A DNA stretch of 64,000 bases from Cycas panzhihuaensis (taxonomy: Eukaryota; Cycadophyta), in contig CM041465.1 of NCBI GenBank assembly GCA_023213395.1, positions 102,555,741-102,619,740 of the forward strand, in the 5' to 3' direction. Numbering within the stretch: the stretch's first letter is position 1; each line of letters starts with the position of its first letter. The translations under genes and the position numbers were made by a program. Under the pieces are notes generated by a model that worked only from the letters and a program-made list of their open reading frames with translations, was not told the DNA's origin and did not search any database. Below, one piece after another: positions 12,293 to 25,113 of this stretch.

Positions 12293-13319
12293 ATGGCTAA
12301 AAAAGAAGATGGAGAAATTAGATTTGAAAAGCTTGAGAAGAACATAGAAGTCTTGATGCAAATGATGACCCAACTTCTACCTCTAGTCAAGGGAAAAGGC
12401 AAAGAGAAGGAAGTTAAAGGAGGATCCACATATGACCATAACCATGAAGAGGAAGAGGAGGAGACCTTAAAGCACTCATTTGAAGAAAACAAGGGTACTT
12501 CATCTTATCAACCCTTCAAGGTAGAGGCAAAGTTGGATATTCCAACTTATGATGGAAAGGTAAATGCTAAAAAATTAGACCATTGGTTGGATCAACTTGA
12601 AACCTATTTCACAATTTATGCTTATAGTAATGCTCAAAAGCTTTCATTTGCTAGGCTCAAGTTGTGTAAACATGCATTGACATGGTGGAATACATATTTG
12701 AAGACTCATGATATATCTTCTTTTTCATTGATGAATTTTAAGAAAATAATAAAGAAGTAATACTACCCCATAGGTCATGAGGAAGACCAATAGGTCACTT
12801 AGCAATATTTACGCCAAGGGAGAGGTGTATGTGTCTAAGACTATACTTCTTTATTTTTTAGGCATGGCATGCTACTTGGTATTAATATGGATGAATATAT
12901 CACTCTTATGAAATTCATTGGAGGATTACATGAATACATAAGAAAGGAACTAAGGCTTTTTAAGGTTCAATCCATTAGAGAAGCAAGTAGAATGGCTATG
13001 GCAATAGAAAGTAAAAGTAAGAAATCTACGTTCATATCTAAAGATTATACTTTCACTTCTAATAAGTATGAAAAGAATCCTAAATTGCACTCATCTAAAA
13101 GGTAAGAAGGAAAGAAGAAAAGAACTAATTTTGTTAAAAGTTCTAACTATTGTGAGCATTGTGATATTAGTGGTCATATTACAGCAAAGTGTTGGAAGTT
13201 GCATCTAGAGCTAAAGCCAAATCATATCAAGGATATGGAATTAAGAAAGAAGGAAAAAGAGAAAGCACTACTTTCTGAGGTGGAGATTCAAAGTGAAGGA
13301 GAAGAAGAGAAGGTTACTC
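12293..13319 (+). pseudogene. G gag remnant
   Basis: Gypsy gag. ATG at 12293 starts MAKKEDGEIRFEKLEKNIEVL; the capsid (Retrotrans_gag) region follows with FKVEAKLDIPTYDGK, LDHWLDQLETYF and LTWWNTYL. Stops at 12758, 12791, 12800 and 12836 lie where Gln or Trp is expected, and 13103 interrupts the linker. The zinc knuckle CEHCDISGHITAKC (13151-13192) keeps all CCHC residues. Same frame as pol, as in gag-pol polyproteins of this group. Confidence 0.88.
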
Positions 13320-15250
13320 TACTTATAAATTATGGAGATGATGCTACAAGGAAGGAACTATTTCACTTGAAGCTTCAAGTAGGAAATAGTATTATTGGTG
13401 CCATTATATATATGGGGAGCTAAAAGAATTTGATCTCATAAAGTTTGGTAAAGAGTATTGGATTGGTAACTACTCCTCACCCTCACCCATATCCTCTTGG
13501 TTGGATCCATAAAGATGTGGAAATACAAATATCAAAGCAATGTACACTTAAATTTTCCATCACTAATGATTTTGTTGATGAAGTTATATGTGATGTGGTG
13601 CCATTAGATGTATGCCATGTTGTGCTTGAGAGTCCCTACTTGTGGGATCAAGATGCACTCTTCTATCGAAGGGATAGAAAGTATCAATTGATAAAGGATA
13701 ACAAGGGCTTCATCATAAAGGCCACAAAGAAGCACTTGGATAAGATAGCATTAACTTTAGCCACTCAAACAAAAAGGATGATCAATGCATGTAGTAAATT
13801 CATCATCTTAATGGTAAGGAGAAAAGAAGAGCCAGGAGATGAAGAAGGCCCTTCTACTCACACTCTTCTTATATCACCTAAACAAATGCAACAAATTGAG
13901 GAGTTAAAGACAAGGTATGATATTCTCTTTCAACATGTTCATGGGCTACCACCAAAGAGAAAGATAGAGCATGAAATCACTCTTGTAGGAGATGCACCAT
14001 TACCTAATGTTGCTTTGTATAGGCACTCCATTATAGAGAATAATGAGATAAAGAGGCAAGTTGAGGAGTTGCTTGATCAAGGGGTCATAAGACCTTCATG
14101 TTTACCTTATGGGTCACCAATTGTCTTATTGCCTAAGAAGGATAGAGGATGGAGAATGTGTATAGACTTTCGTGTTTTGAATAAATTTACAATTAAATAT
14201 CACTACCCTTTACCTCGCATAGATGATTTGCTTGATCAAATTCAGCATGCTTATTATTTTACTAAGTTGGATTTAAAAAGCAGTTATCACCAAGTTAGGG
14301 TCAAGGAGGAGGACACATGGAAGACGGCCTTCAAAACAAAGCAAGGACTCTTTGAATGGATGGTTATGCCTTTTGGCTTGTGTAATGCTCCTGCAACATT
14401 CATGAGGCTAATGAATAAAATGTTAAGGCCTTACTTGGATAATTTTGTTGTTGTCTATCTTGATGACATTTTAATTTTCAGCAACACATGGGAGAAACAT
14501 TTGCAGCACATAGAAGAAGTTTTAAAGACTATGGCTAAGCATCATTTGAAGCTTAATATAAAGAAGTGTGAATTTGGCAAGGAGAACTTGATCTTCTTAG
14601 GCTTTATAGTTGGAGGAGAAAAGTTGAGCATTAATCCACTCAAGACTCAAGCCATCCTCAAATGGCCTAGGCCAACAAACATCACAGAGGTGAGAAGTTT
14701 TTTAGGAGCTTGTCAATACTTAAGAAAGTTTATTCTTCATTTCTCACAGGTTGCAGCACCTCTACATGGATTGACAAAATCTAGTAAAAAATTTACTTGG
14801 GGTTCCAAGGAGGAAGAAGCTTTTCTTCTTTTAAAGAAGAAAATTTATGAAGCACTGGTTTTGGTAATGCCAAATTTACAAAGGTCTTTTGAAGTAGAAG
14901 TTGATGCAAGTGGAAATGCGATGGGAGCTGTCTTTATTCAAGATGGGAAGCCTATTGCTTACCATTCGGAAGTCTTCACCCCTCAAGTAAAAAACTACCT
15001 AACATATGATCGAGAAATATTCACACTTCATTAAGCATGCAAGCATTGGAGGTCCTACTTACTTGGAAAAGAGGTTGTAGTTCATACCGATCATAAGCCT
15101 CTTTAATTTTTACAAACCCAAAGTAAATTATAGCAGGCAAGACACATGAAGTGGATGAGTTATTTACAACAATTCAATATTGTAATTAAGTACAAAAAGG
15201 GATCTACTAATAAAATTGCTGATATGTTATCTAGACCACCTTGTTCTACT
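13320..15250 (+). pseudogene. G protease, reverse transcriptase and RNase H remnant
   Basis: In frame with gag. The protease active site near 13400-13440 reads YMGS then stop then KNLIS, so the D-T-G is lost. An open stretch (13445-15034) holds the RT: QVEELLDQGVIRPS, MCIDFRVLN (about 14157), LDLKSSYHQ, MPFGLCNAPATF and the catalytic VVYLDDILIFS (about 14449). RNase H then starts with VEVDASGNAMGAVF (about 14895) and DREIF. Stops at 15032, 15104 and 15131 stand where family members have Gln. RNase H ends with IADMLSRPP (about 15217). RT itself appears intact in sequence. Confidence 0.93.
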
Positions 15251-16783
15251 ACTTCTTCTACTTTTGTTTGTAGTTCTCTTATGAGTTTGCAGGTAGAGCC
15301 TATGCATCATGAAGAGTACAAAGACTTATACCATGAAGATGAAGCTTTGAAGGAAGAATTAGAGAACCTAGCGAAAGGAAGACCTTCCCAGCTTGCTTGG
15401 AAGAATGGTCTACTTTTCAAAGGGGTGCAGCTCTATGTTCCATAAAAAGGAGACAAGATCAAGTGGCTTAGAGAAGCCCATACTTCTAAAGTAGCTTGTC
15501 ACTTTGGTATAGAGAAGACTTTAGCAAACTTGAGAAGATATGTTATATGGCCAAAAATGTAAAATGATGTAAAAAAATATGTAAAAGGATGTGTAATGTG
15601 TAATACTTCTAAACCTTCTTCTAGAAAATTATGATTGTATACACCACTTCCTATTCCCACTAGACCTTGGAAAAGTATCTCCATTGATTTCTTAGGGGGA
15701 CTTCCCGTGACTAGGAAGGGATATGATTATCTCTTTATTCTTATAGATAGGTTCAGTAAAATGATATGTCTAATACCTTGTAAGAAGATAATCACAAGAA
15801 TAGGAGCAGCTGAGTTATTCTTCGAGCATGTATGGAAAAATTTTGGCTTGCCTTCTTCCATCATTTCAGATCGGGACACTTGATTCATTTCATCATTTTG
15901 GAAGTCACTATGGGAGATGATGGATACCAAATTGAAGAGGAGTACAAGTTTTCATCCTCAAACAGATGGACAAACTAAAGTAGTGAATAGGACTTTGGTA
16001 TATTTATTGAGGGGATACAATTCCAAGCATCCAAAGACTTGAGATGAATCATTGGGTTTTCTACAATTTGCATTTAATAGAGCAATGCATACATCACACT
16101 CTAAAGAACCTTTTAAGGTTTATTTGGGATACTTGCCTCAAAGTCCATTTGACTTAGAGTTTTCCATGCAAGCTAAGGAAGGATCTATCAAAGAGAAGGA
16201 GGAGCATGACATGGCTTTAAGATACTTGAAGAAGATCCAGAGAGTCCATAAAGAAGTACATGATCAACTTCTAAGGACTCAATAAAAGTACAAGGAAAGA
16301 CATGACAAGCATAGGCAACAGTGTAATTTTTAAGAAGGAGATTTAGTATGGTTATACTTGAGTAAGGAGAGATTAAAAAGAGAAGGCAAGAAACTCAAAC
16401 CTATAAGGTATGGACCATTCAAGAGTTTGAGAAAAGTAGGTGGCAATGCTTTCTAACTTAATCTTCTACCTTATATGCAAATATATTCAGTAGTAAATGC
16501 TGAATACTTAAAATTCTTTGAGCCCTCCATACTAGATGAGGAACAGGACTAGTTCATTTTACCTTCAGTTGATGACTTATATTTGGAAAGTGAGGAGCCT
16601 CTCAAGGAAGATTATATCTTGGAGAGAAAATCTACCAAAATAAGATATAAGACACATGAATTTTTTAGGATTGGAGTAGTAAGATAATTACCTAGTAAGG
16701 CCAAATGGTTTAGTAGGCAACAAGGAGAAAAACACTTCCCCCATCTCCAATTCTAAGCCAAACAGGAGTTGGCTATTTTCTAA
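15251..16783 (+). pseudogene. G integrase remnant
   Basis: Zinc-binding H2C2 region (about 15497-15605, ends CVMC), then the rve core: first Asp in SIDFLGGLP, second in ISDRDT (stop at 15881, where Arg CGA would be expected), and TDGQTKVVNRT (about 15962), where Lys replaces the catalytic Glu. The C-terminal part has LVWLYLSKERL and LKPIRYGPFKS, then KAKWFSRQQGEKHFPHL. I see no clear chromodomain. Stops: 15443, 15560, 15632, 15881, 16040, 16283, 16331, 16454, 16550, 16685, 16754. TAA at 16781 may be the native stop. Confidence 0.88.
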
Positions 16784-16796
16784 GGAGGGGGAGCCA

Positions 16797-17862
16797 TGAT
16801 CTAGGAGGATCTACTATATGTTTACAGAATGCAGAAAAATGCTAGGCATTGGCATAACTAAAAGAGATATGGCCAAATGGTATAAAAATTATATGAAATT
16901 TTGTGTAAAGGAAGAAGACATATCCCACTACATGTGTGCAAAAGGTGGGGTTTAGAAAATATCATTTGATTAGAGTTCAAGCCTTGTTTTGCATAAATTA
17001 ATCCCACATCTAGCAGAAAAATAGCAAATACATATTATCATTAAATGAATAAAAATGTAGCCAAATGACATCCAAATGAGCTGAAATTTTGAGGAAGAAG
17101 AGGGGACATGTATTCCTATATATATACCAAATTTGAGTTGAATTGGAGTCTGTAAGGTTAGTTACAAGCCAAACGTTCAAACCTTGTTTTGCATAAAATT
17201 AATCCCACAGTTAGCAGAAAAACAACAAATACATATTATCATTAAATGAATGAAAATGTGGGCCAATTACATCAAAATGAGCTAAAATTTTGAGGAAGTG
17301 GAGGAGTCATATATTCCTATACATGTGCCAAATTTGAGCCAAATTAGAGTCAGTTAATGTTAGTTATAAACCACAACTTTTAAGAATTACATGAAGACCA
17401 CTTGGACAACATGCATTCTAGTGGTTAGTGGTTATACTTGCATGATTGCCACTTGTTAAACATGCAATTTTGGTTTCTTTCTATAAATTGAGCCCTATTA
17501 TAGGTTGAAGAGGTGATTCTTAGAGGTGAAAGGTACTTGACTTGGGAAGCATCCTTGGAGAAGTATTTTGAAGGGTTGGAGTCCCCCTTATGGTATAATT
17601 GTATCATTTATTCCTTATAATTTAACCATTCTTTTGCTAGTTAATTTCTCCACCATTAAATGGAGATTTTCATAGTTTAATAAAAGTACTACTCCTTATA
17701 CTTTTGGAGCAATGTCAAGAATAAATAATTTGGTGTAGAATTTCCTTTTATGGGCTCATTGTTATTTTGATATTATTAAGATTTCTACACTAACTCCTAG
17801 GATCTTAAGGAGAAAAGGTTGATAATTGACTTCTTCACCAATTAAGCTCTATTTTGGGATCA
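16797..17862 (+). repeat. G 3' LTR
   Basis: 1066 bp, TGATCTAGGAGG to TTTTGGGATCA, pairing with 11119-12159. It has the same internal ~200-bp duplication (GTTCAAGCC at 16975, GTTCAAACC at 17175). Several percent of bases differ from the 5' copy by eye, plus small indels, so the insertion is not recent. Confidence 0.92.
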
Positions 17863-18178
17863 ATAGTAGTCTATTTCTTACTACACCAAGAAATCATACT
17901 AGAAGTAGATATAAAGATATATCCTAAAGTAAATTTATTATCATCAACATCTCTAGCCTAATCTAAGTTTGTATAGTATGCATTTTGAACTTATTAGCTC
18001 TAAACGATAAGAGTCCAAATATGATAGTGCCATTGACATACCTCAGTATGTGCCTTGTTGTATTTTAATGTGAGATGGATGAAGCACTTATAAATCAAGC
18101 TATAACACTAATAACATAACTAATATCAAACCTAATGTTAGTAAGGTAGATAAGATTACCCACTAGTTTCCTATATAA
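17863..18178 (-). pseudogene. C pol piece between G and B
   Basis: Minus-strand copia pol. At the high end it reads LYRKLVGNLIYLTNIR, directly continuing the RT C-terminus at 25493-25530. At the low end it reads KK-stop-TTISLSS and runs into VEYKALVATT across G. It confirms that G and B are both insertions into one copia element. Confidence 0.8.
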
Positions 18179-18560
18179 TGTTTTAAATCAAGTAATAGGA
18201 TCTAAATAAATGTGCATTCACATAAATGGCTCAGAAATCATAGACCAAACATCAAATATAGAACAAATATGTAATGCAAGTATGCTACAGGTAAATTTGT
18301 TACACTATGCATCTCTATTTCAGCAGAACTTCCACATGTAATAATCTCCAATATATAAAGCATAAGGCATGGGCTTAATTTATAAGCAAACTACCCCAAA
18401 AATATAATGAAATCATTGGCTGACTTATTGTTGAAGGAGTCAAATCCAACCAAACTTTATATTATAATTAAATTTATAATGGGGGTTCATATCTTAGGTT
18501 ATATAAATATAAATATATGTAAAGTACAAAGTAATAAAGGGGTTGTTAGATGTTTTAATA
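18179..18560 (-). repeat. B 3' LTR
   Basis: 382 bp on the low-coordinate side, pairing with 25114-25492. In sense it begins TATTAAAACATC instead of TGTTAAAAGATC (TG to TA) and ends GATTTAAAACA. Confidence 0.88.
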
Positions 18561-18570
18561 CCCCCCCTTA

Positions 18571-20010
18571 ATGACAGCTTCATTAGATCTAATGTCGAGG
18601 TTATGAAGAAACCATTCAAACTTTGATTTACCAAGTGCTTTGGTAAAGATATATATAACTTGGTCCTCAGTTAGCTAATATATAAGGTCTACTTCTCTAT
18701 TTTAAACATGCTCATGGATGAAGTAATGGTGGACTTCTATGTGCTTGGTTCTAGCATGAAAAACTGGATTCTTTATCATCTTCAACATACTTTGGTTATC
18801 CTAATAGAGAATGGTAGTTGAAGTCTATTGAAGTCTAAGCTTGGTAAGAATCTTTCTAAGTCAAATCAACTCTATGGTGATATGAATAGTTGTTTTATAT
18901 TTTGCTTCATTGGATAAGAGAGTAACATTAGGCAACTTCTTATAGCTCTAGAAGATTATAGTTGAATCCATGTCAAAATAGTACCCTAATATTGAATGGT
19001 GTATGTCTTGGAAACCTGCCTAATTAGTATATGTGTATCCTTTTAGGGTAATAAATTCAATTTGATTATGTTCAAGTCCAAACTAATGTGTGTTATAGAT
19101 ATACTCAAGGGTCCTAGTGGCAACCTTTTAATGGTATGCTTTGAGATTCAACATGTACTTGGAGCACATCCCAACTACATAAGAAATGTTCAGGCATATA
19201 TGTGTGAGGTAGATGAGATTCCCAACTAACTACCTATATAAAGTGGGATCAAATGGCTTACTTTGTTCGTTTAGGTTTAGTTTGGTTTCCATTTCCATTA
19301 GAATTAGGGCTTGTTTATAATTTATCATTCTAAACCATTATAAGAGTTCATTGGTATACTTTGATTGTGATAAGAAAATATGTTCTAGTTCCTTCAATGC
19401 AAAGAAAATAATGTAGTAACCCAAGATCTATCATCTCAAAGTTGCCTTTTACTTTATATTATAACCAAGCTATGCCTTTATTATTATTGCCTTTGAATAC
19501 CAAGTCATCCATGTAGAGCACTATGATGGTGATCAAATTTTCTCTAATCTAAATATACAAGTCTGAATCAGAGGGTGAACGGTGGAATCTATGCTATGTG
19601 AAAAGGCATTAATTTTATATACTAGGCATGTGGTGCCTACTTTAGTCCATATAAGGCTTTCTTAAGCTTACAAACTAAGTGTTCTTTACTAGGAATAACA
19701 CAACTAGGAGGTTGCTTTAAGAAAACCTCCTTTGTAAACTCTCTATTAAGGAAAGTGCTCTTCACATCTATTTGGTATATAGGCTAATTAAACTAAAATG
19801 CAAGAGACATTACCAAGCAGAATGTAGTCATATTAACCACCAGTGTAAAGGTCTAATTATAGTCTATCCTCTCTTATTATTTGAAACCTCTTACAACTAG
19901 ATAAGCTTTATGATACTTGATAGTACCATCTATATAAAACTTAGTTCTATAGAGTCATCGATAATTAATTAACCTTTTCTTAGGTGGCAGTATTGTTAGC
20001 TCCCAAGTTT
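18571..20010 (-). pseudogene. B reverse transcriptase and RNase H remnant
   Basis: Minus-strand RVT_2-type RT with the catalytic IIVLYMDDL (reverse complement around 19505-19530). Upstream in sense, traces such as the conserved V-K-T-A-F-L-N segment lie near 19740-19780. RNase H follows toward 18600. Stops occur throughout, and I did not resolve all frames. Confidence 0.75.
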
Positions 20011-21720
20011 TATTTTTCAAAATAAAATTTGTCTCTTCATTTATTACAACTTTCCATATTTGGTCTTTGACTACATCCTCAAACATGGAAGGCTCAGAGG
20101 TTTCTAAAACATATGTTATTAGGGTAAAGTTAGTGGAGTATCAATTTTTTTACACTCTTTTAATTGTTGTGAGAGGAGGAAGTGCATCCTTTAGTAATTG
20201 TTAGACCTACTTGAGAAGTGGTTGAAAATTGGTGGCTTCCACCTAAAGGTCATCAACTAAAATGGGTGTCATTGATATGTTAGCATCTAATATAGATGTT
20301 GAGGCTACTAGAGCTAAATATAAACCTAGTGTATAAGAGGATGTGGGTGTTGGTGGCTCCAAATTGGTGTAAGAGGCACTTCACATGGATCAATATCATT
20401 TTTTGCTATAAACAGGATTTGCAAGGGATCCAAGTCTAGAGTATTTTCAGCAAATATTACATCTTGAGTAGTGTAAACTTGGTTTCTAGTAGTGTTAAAA
20501 ACTTTATAAGCTTTGCAGTCAGGTATATAGCTAAAGAAAAGACACTTAAGACTTTTATCATCTAACTTCTTCCTATTCTCCTTAGGAATGAATTTATAGG
20601 TTGTGTATCCAAATGTCTTTAAGTGAGAAACTATTGGTTTGATTCCTAACTAGGCCTCCTCAAGGATGATATCTCTAACTACTAGTGTGGCACTTCTATT
20701 AGTCAGATATATAATAGTTGATATGGCTTCACCCAAAACTTAGTAGTAAGATTAATAGCACTAAACATAGCTTTTGCTTTATTCACCAACATTTGATTCA
20801 TATTTTCTGTTACACCATTTTGTTGAGGTGTTTATAAGGTGCTGAGAATTAGAATTTGATGCCATATTATTTATAAAATTTGGTGAATTGATTTGATATA
20901 TACTCCCTTCTATTGTTAGAACTTAGGATCTTGATATTCATGCCACTTTCATTCTCTATTTTGGCCTTAAATTCTTTGAATTTGTCAAGGGCTTAGTACT
21001 TATTCCTTAGAAAGTATACCCATGCTTTTATAGAATAGTCATCTATAAATGTCATGAAAAACATACCTCCATTAAGAGAGGGAACTGACATAGGCCCATA
21101 AATGTCTGAGTGGACCAATCCCAATAGTTCTGAGGCTCTCCATATATTTTTGGATGGGAATTTTTCTCTTTATTATTTTCCTACTAAGTACGCCTCACAA
21201 ATACATCTGTTTCTCTTGATGACTAGAAGTCCATGTACTATATGAAGCCTAAACTTAAGATTTAAGCTCTATGTTTTTAGGTGACTAAGACATTGATGTC
21301 ATAATTGGTCTTTAGTGCTATTTAAGTAGGTATTTCTTCAAAATTAGAGCATTCACCTTATTCTTAGATAAGAGGTTGGTCTTCAACCATGCTTACTTTC
21401 CCCTTATTAAGTTAATTATTCCATGCCATTGAATAGGATTCTTATAGTGGACTAGTATTCAAGGGAACTCCATCAAGATTGTATAAGCTATTATCCTCAT
21501 GTATTATTATAATAAGTTATCTAATAGAAAGATCAATGATAGTATATATATCTTGACTAAAGAGGACATATAGGTTCTGCTTATTAATTTGACTAATAGA
21601 GAGTAAGTTCATCTTTATACTGATATTAAGAACATATTATTGCTATGTTATCAAATTTTAGATTCCTTTAATATAATAGGAGCCCTTTAAATTTTAGTCA
21701 TATCATAGGTAAGGTTATCT
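20011..21720 (-). pseudogene. B integrase remnant
   Basis: Minus-strand copia integrase. VHSDIYGPMSVPSLNGG (about 21065-21115) carries the first Asp. The second motif reads SSNNRREY, with Asn for Asp, and the ERxN motif with the catalytic Glu is destroyed near 20800-20830. Downstream of the core comes the variable spacer before RT. Confidence 0.78.
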
Positions 21721-23132
21721 CCAAATGTAATTATTTGAGTGTTGATTGGATGGGTTTCGTCCAACATGTCTTTAGTACTAGTCATATAGTGTGTAGTGCC
21801 TGAATCTAGTAACTAAGAATTATCATCGTGTTAGGATGACAAAGCTACAAAGAATAAATTTTGGGAGGTGTCTTGAGTGTCTACCATATTGCCTCCTTGT
21901 TGTGTATTTTGGTTGTTCCTTGGAGTTCTTGATTAGAACTATTACCTGTTTGGTTGGAATTAGTCCTGATTTTGTCTCTAATTCTAATTTTGTTGGAAGA
22001 ATTAGCCTAGTTATTAATAAGCTAGCCTCCTTGTGGAAAACTAGGGCCTCCTTATTAAAAGAATGGGGCTCCTTATTGAAGGATTGGGCCTCTTGGTTGA
22101 AAATTAGGTCCATCTTATTAGAAACAAGGTCTATCTTATTGAAAGTTTATCCTATAAAGTATACCCCTTAATTATAAAACATCTAAAAATTAGCATATCT
22201 TCTCTTACAATTAGTAGTGATATGTCTATTCTTCCCATAATACATACGGGTGATATTTTATCAATGTTGATTCCTTGGTTGTTATGGATGATATGGCTAT
22301 TAAGGTTGTTGAGCCTATTATGATATAGTACCAATCTATTGAGATTATTATTACTAATGTGTTGGCTACTGATATGGCTATTATGAGATGTTGAGGGAGT
22401 CAAACTATTATTCAAGGTTTTATTGATGATATCACTACTTGTTTGGCTATTGAGTTAATCTATTCATTTTTAAATTCTTGGGTACAAATGTAGATGTAGA
22501 GTCAGAGGTAGATACCACTCCTTGGAAATTAAGAATATTCTCCTTCCTAAGCAAAAGTTCTTTAAAAATAATAAAGATCATTTTGGTATAGTTGTTATAA
22601 AGTTTGGACACAATGCTATTGCATTCTATAGGAAGGATATTAAGGATGTTAGATACTAAATCATAATCTAAGGGAGGTCCACCGAGGATTATGAGTTAGT
22701 TTCTTATTATTTTAACCTCAATTAAGTGGGAGGTGATAGTTCCAGTAAAGGTATTCTAAATAGGTGTGCCCTTAAGGTTAAGAATCTTAACTCATCTTTC
22801 CTCTCATAGAGGGAGCATAAGATGCTCTAAGCTTTATGAGAGGTTTAGGTAATTTTTATATTTTGATCCACTTGGTATTTTATAGCCAAGTGGAGTAATA
22901 ATAAGGCTATATTATCCTTAGCTTTGAAGTTATCTGATGCAATTAGATCAGGTAGGATGACAATAGTGGGATCATTTAAATCTTGAGCAGGTTTGGATAA
23001 AGGAATGTCATTGTTAACATAACCCTAATAATCATTCATAATAAGGAGGTTCTTAACTTATTTCTCCCAAGCTAAGAAATTATTTATGCCACTAAATTTA
23101 TTGATATTAGATAGGAGCATTTAGGTTGTCAT
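21721..23132 (-). pseudogene. B gag and protease remnant
   Basis: The minus-strand ATG at 23132 opens a gag reading MTT, stop, then MLLSNINKFSG and NNFLAWEK, typical of copia gag N-termini, with stops where Gln/Trp are expected. The zinc knuckle (about 22205-22245) has only H and the last C of CCHC left. A degenerate 8-residue gag repeat is encoded about 22020-22150. The protease motif LLDSGTTHYMTS (about 21775-21815) keeps D-S-G, followed by FGDNLTYDMTKI. This protease region resembles that of element D. Confidence 0.78.
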
Positions 23133-25101
23133 TTTAGTGTATCTTTTAGAGTGACTTTAAGTGTCTTTTAATGTCTTTTTTTTTAATCATATCTACATAG
23201 GAGGTACTAAGCTAGAATTCTAAGTGTAGGGGTCTCTAAAAACCCTTAGTTATTATCCTATCTAGTGGTGCCTATCCATAAGTGGAAAATCAAGGACCCT
23301 ATATATATGTATGTGAGTTCAAGGTTCTATACACCTTAGTACTTAGGCTACTAGTAACAAATCTAGCTGAGAACTACTAGTTACATCAAATTTATACCTA
23401 GTAACAAATCTAGCTGAGAACTACTACCTAAGGCACTCATATCCTCTAAGTCTAGCCTAATTTCTAAACACCAAGGTAGGGTTTACACCTCATCCTACCA
23501 CTTATTATGCCTTATAGCTAATAGTCTCCTCTAAAATTCATAGAATTCAAGGAGAACCAAAGATGTGTGTAGAGTGGTAACTTCAAGGATCTTAATCATT
23601 CCCCTTATAAGGCTAAAAAAGGTTTTCTTATAAATTAGGAATTATCTTTCTTAGTTTTAAGTTAAAATTAATTTTAGGATGTGGTCTTATTTACATACAA
23701 GGTTCCTTTTATAAAAAATAAAAGTAAGAAAACTAAGGAAAATAACTTAAAAGAAAAAAGATAAGGTTAGGGAGATATTTTTTATGGACTTTGTACAAGT
23801 GAAGCCTAACCTCTTTTACATAAGAGAAAAACTATAATAACAAAGCACAAGCACTTGTTAGCCCAAAAAATAGAGTAGGATAGCCTATTAAATTATGAAA
23901 ATAGCATTCAATAATAAAAAAATATTTTACAAAATAAAATTAAGGCCTTCAATTAAGGAAAACAAGACTTAATTCTACCCAAATAAGAGTGTTAATTTTA
24001 TTTATAAATAACCTTTTAAAATAATGCTCAAATATAGATGAAACTACCTCCAAACTATAGCCTTCTGAATCAACCTTTTAATGGTTTAAATGGTTCTCAA
24101 ATCTAACTTTTCATTGAAAAGTTATGGCTGAAATACTGATAGGTACTCCTTAAAGGTAAAAAATAAGGTTGGATTGGTTTAAACCCCCTTCATTGGTTGG
24201 CCCCGCTCATAGAATAGGTGCATGTGACCACTGACTAGACTCCAAAGGGCTAGTGGACTTGAAACACCATGAAATATGGCATAAAATTTTTGATTAATCA
24301 AAAATTATAAAAGATAACTTATGTTTCTTTGGAGTCTACCCCTTTTCAGCTTAATGGATGGTCACATAGGACCTAATATGACCACAAACTCAACCCTCTA
24401 GTATGGATTTCAAATAGAAATCAAATCTAATTTAACCTTTAGAGAAAAATAAAGATCAAAATTGAATTTTTAGTGACAATAGTAGGAACATGGGTTTTTA
24501 TATAAATAGGGTAACACTTCTTAATGAGATCAATTCCAAATAGATTTAACTTAGACTAAATCAGCTTTGTGAGGATATGGCACCTCTATATAGATGATTT
24601 CTGGCCTAGTATGGAATGAAATAAGCTTAAATAGGGTCACACTAAGTCAAATGGATGTAGGATGATCATACGGTAATGAGATATAATCTAGAGGTGAAAT
24701 GTCTCTGAGATTAGTCAAGAATGGCTTTAAGACTCCTACCTGGCTCTTTAAAGTGTCTATAGACTACCAGATAGTGGATTGAAGAGCAAACAAGTAAGTT
24801 TTGAACCATCGTACATTGGTACATAGTAAAAGCAGAGGTTGAACAATAGAAATGATGTATTGTTTCTATCATTTTTGCTCAAAAGTAGAACAAAGAGGCC
24901 TATAGACTACTACAAACCTATTGGGCTATACGTAGACACTGATACGTGATGGAAAACACCTGTAGTAGCATCAAATTTACTACATGCTACTTATATTTAT
25001 TTTAAAATTAAAAAATGACATGAATGAGGTGTTATTATTGACAAACAGACCACCATTTTTTACCAAAACTCACAAAATATTAATCATAATGCATATAAAA
25101 A
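23133..25101 (-). other. B untranslated leader
   Basis: About 1.97 kb between the primer site and the gag ATG with no ORF of note. The length is close to the 1.96 kb leader of A2 although the sequences do not obviously align. AT-rich, with short imperfect direct repeats near 23340-23440. Confidence 0.55.
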
Positions 25102-25113
25102 GCTCTGATACCA
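25102..25113 (-). other. B primer-binding site (tRNA-iMet)
   Basis: GCTCTGATACCA on the + strand, i.e. TGGTATCAGAGC in sense: the exact plant initiator tRNA-Met complement, immediately next to the LTR end at 25114. Confidence 0.92.

Larger units (their letters stand above)
11119..17862 (+). mobile_element. Gypsy element G, full length with TSD ATAGT
   Basis: Complete Ty3/gypsy structure: 5' LTR 11119-12159, primer site, gag-pol, polypurine tract AAGGAGGGGGAGCCA (16782-16796) and 3' LTR 16797-17862. Perfect 5-bp duplications ATAGT flank it (11114-11118 and 17863-17867). It sits in the RNase H of element C in the opposite orientation. From the gag ATG at 12293 to about 16783 everything lies in a single frame, with about 21 premature stops and no detected frameshift. 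It is therefore a defective copy decayed by base substitution. Confidence 0.95.

Noticed and set aside
25102-25113. tRNA-Met-like segment as a possible tRNA gene
   Set aside because: Only 12 bases match the tRNA 3' end; it is a primer-binding site, as at 27543, 62103 and 62456.
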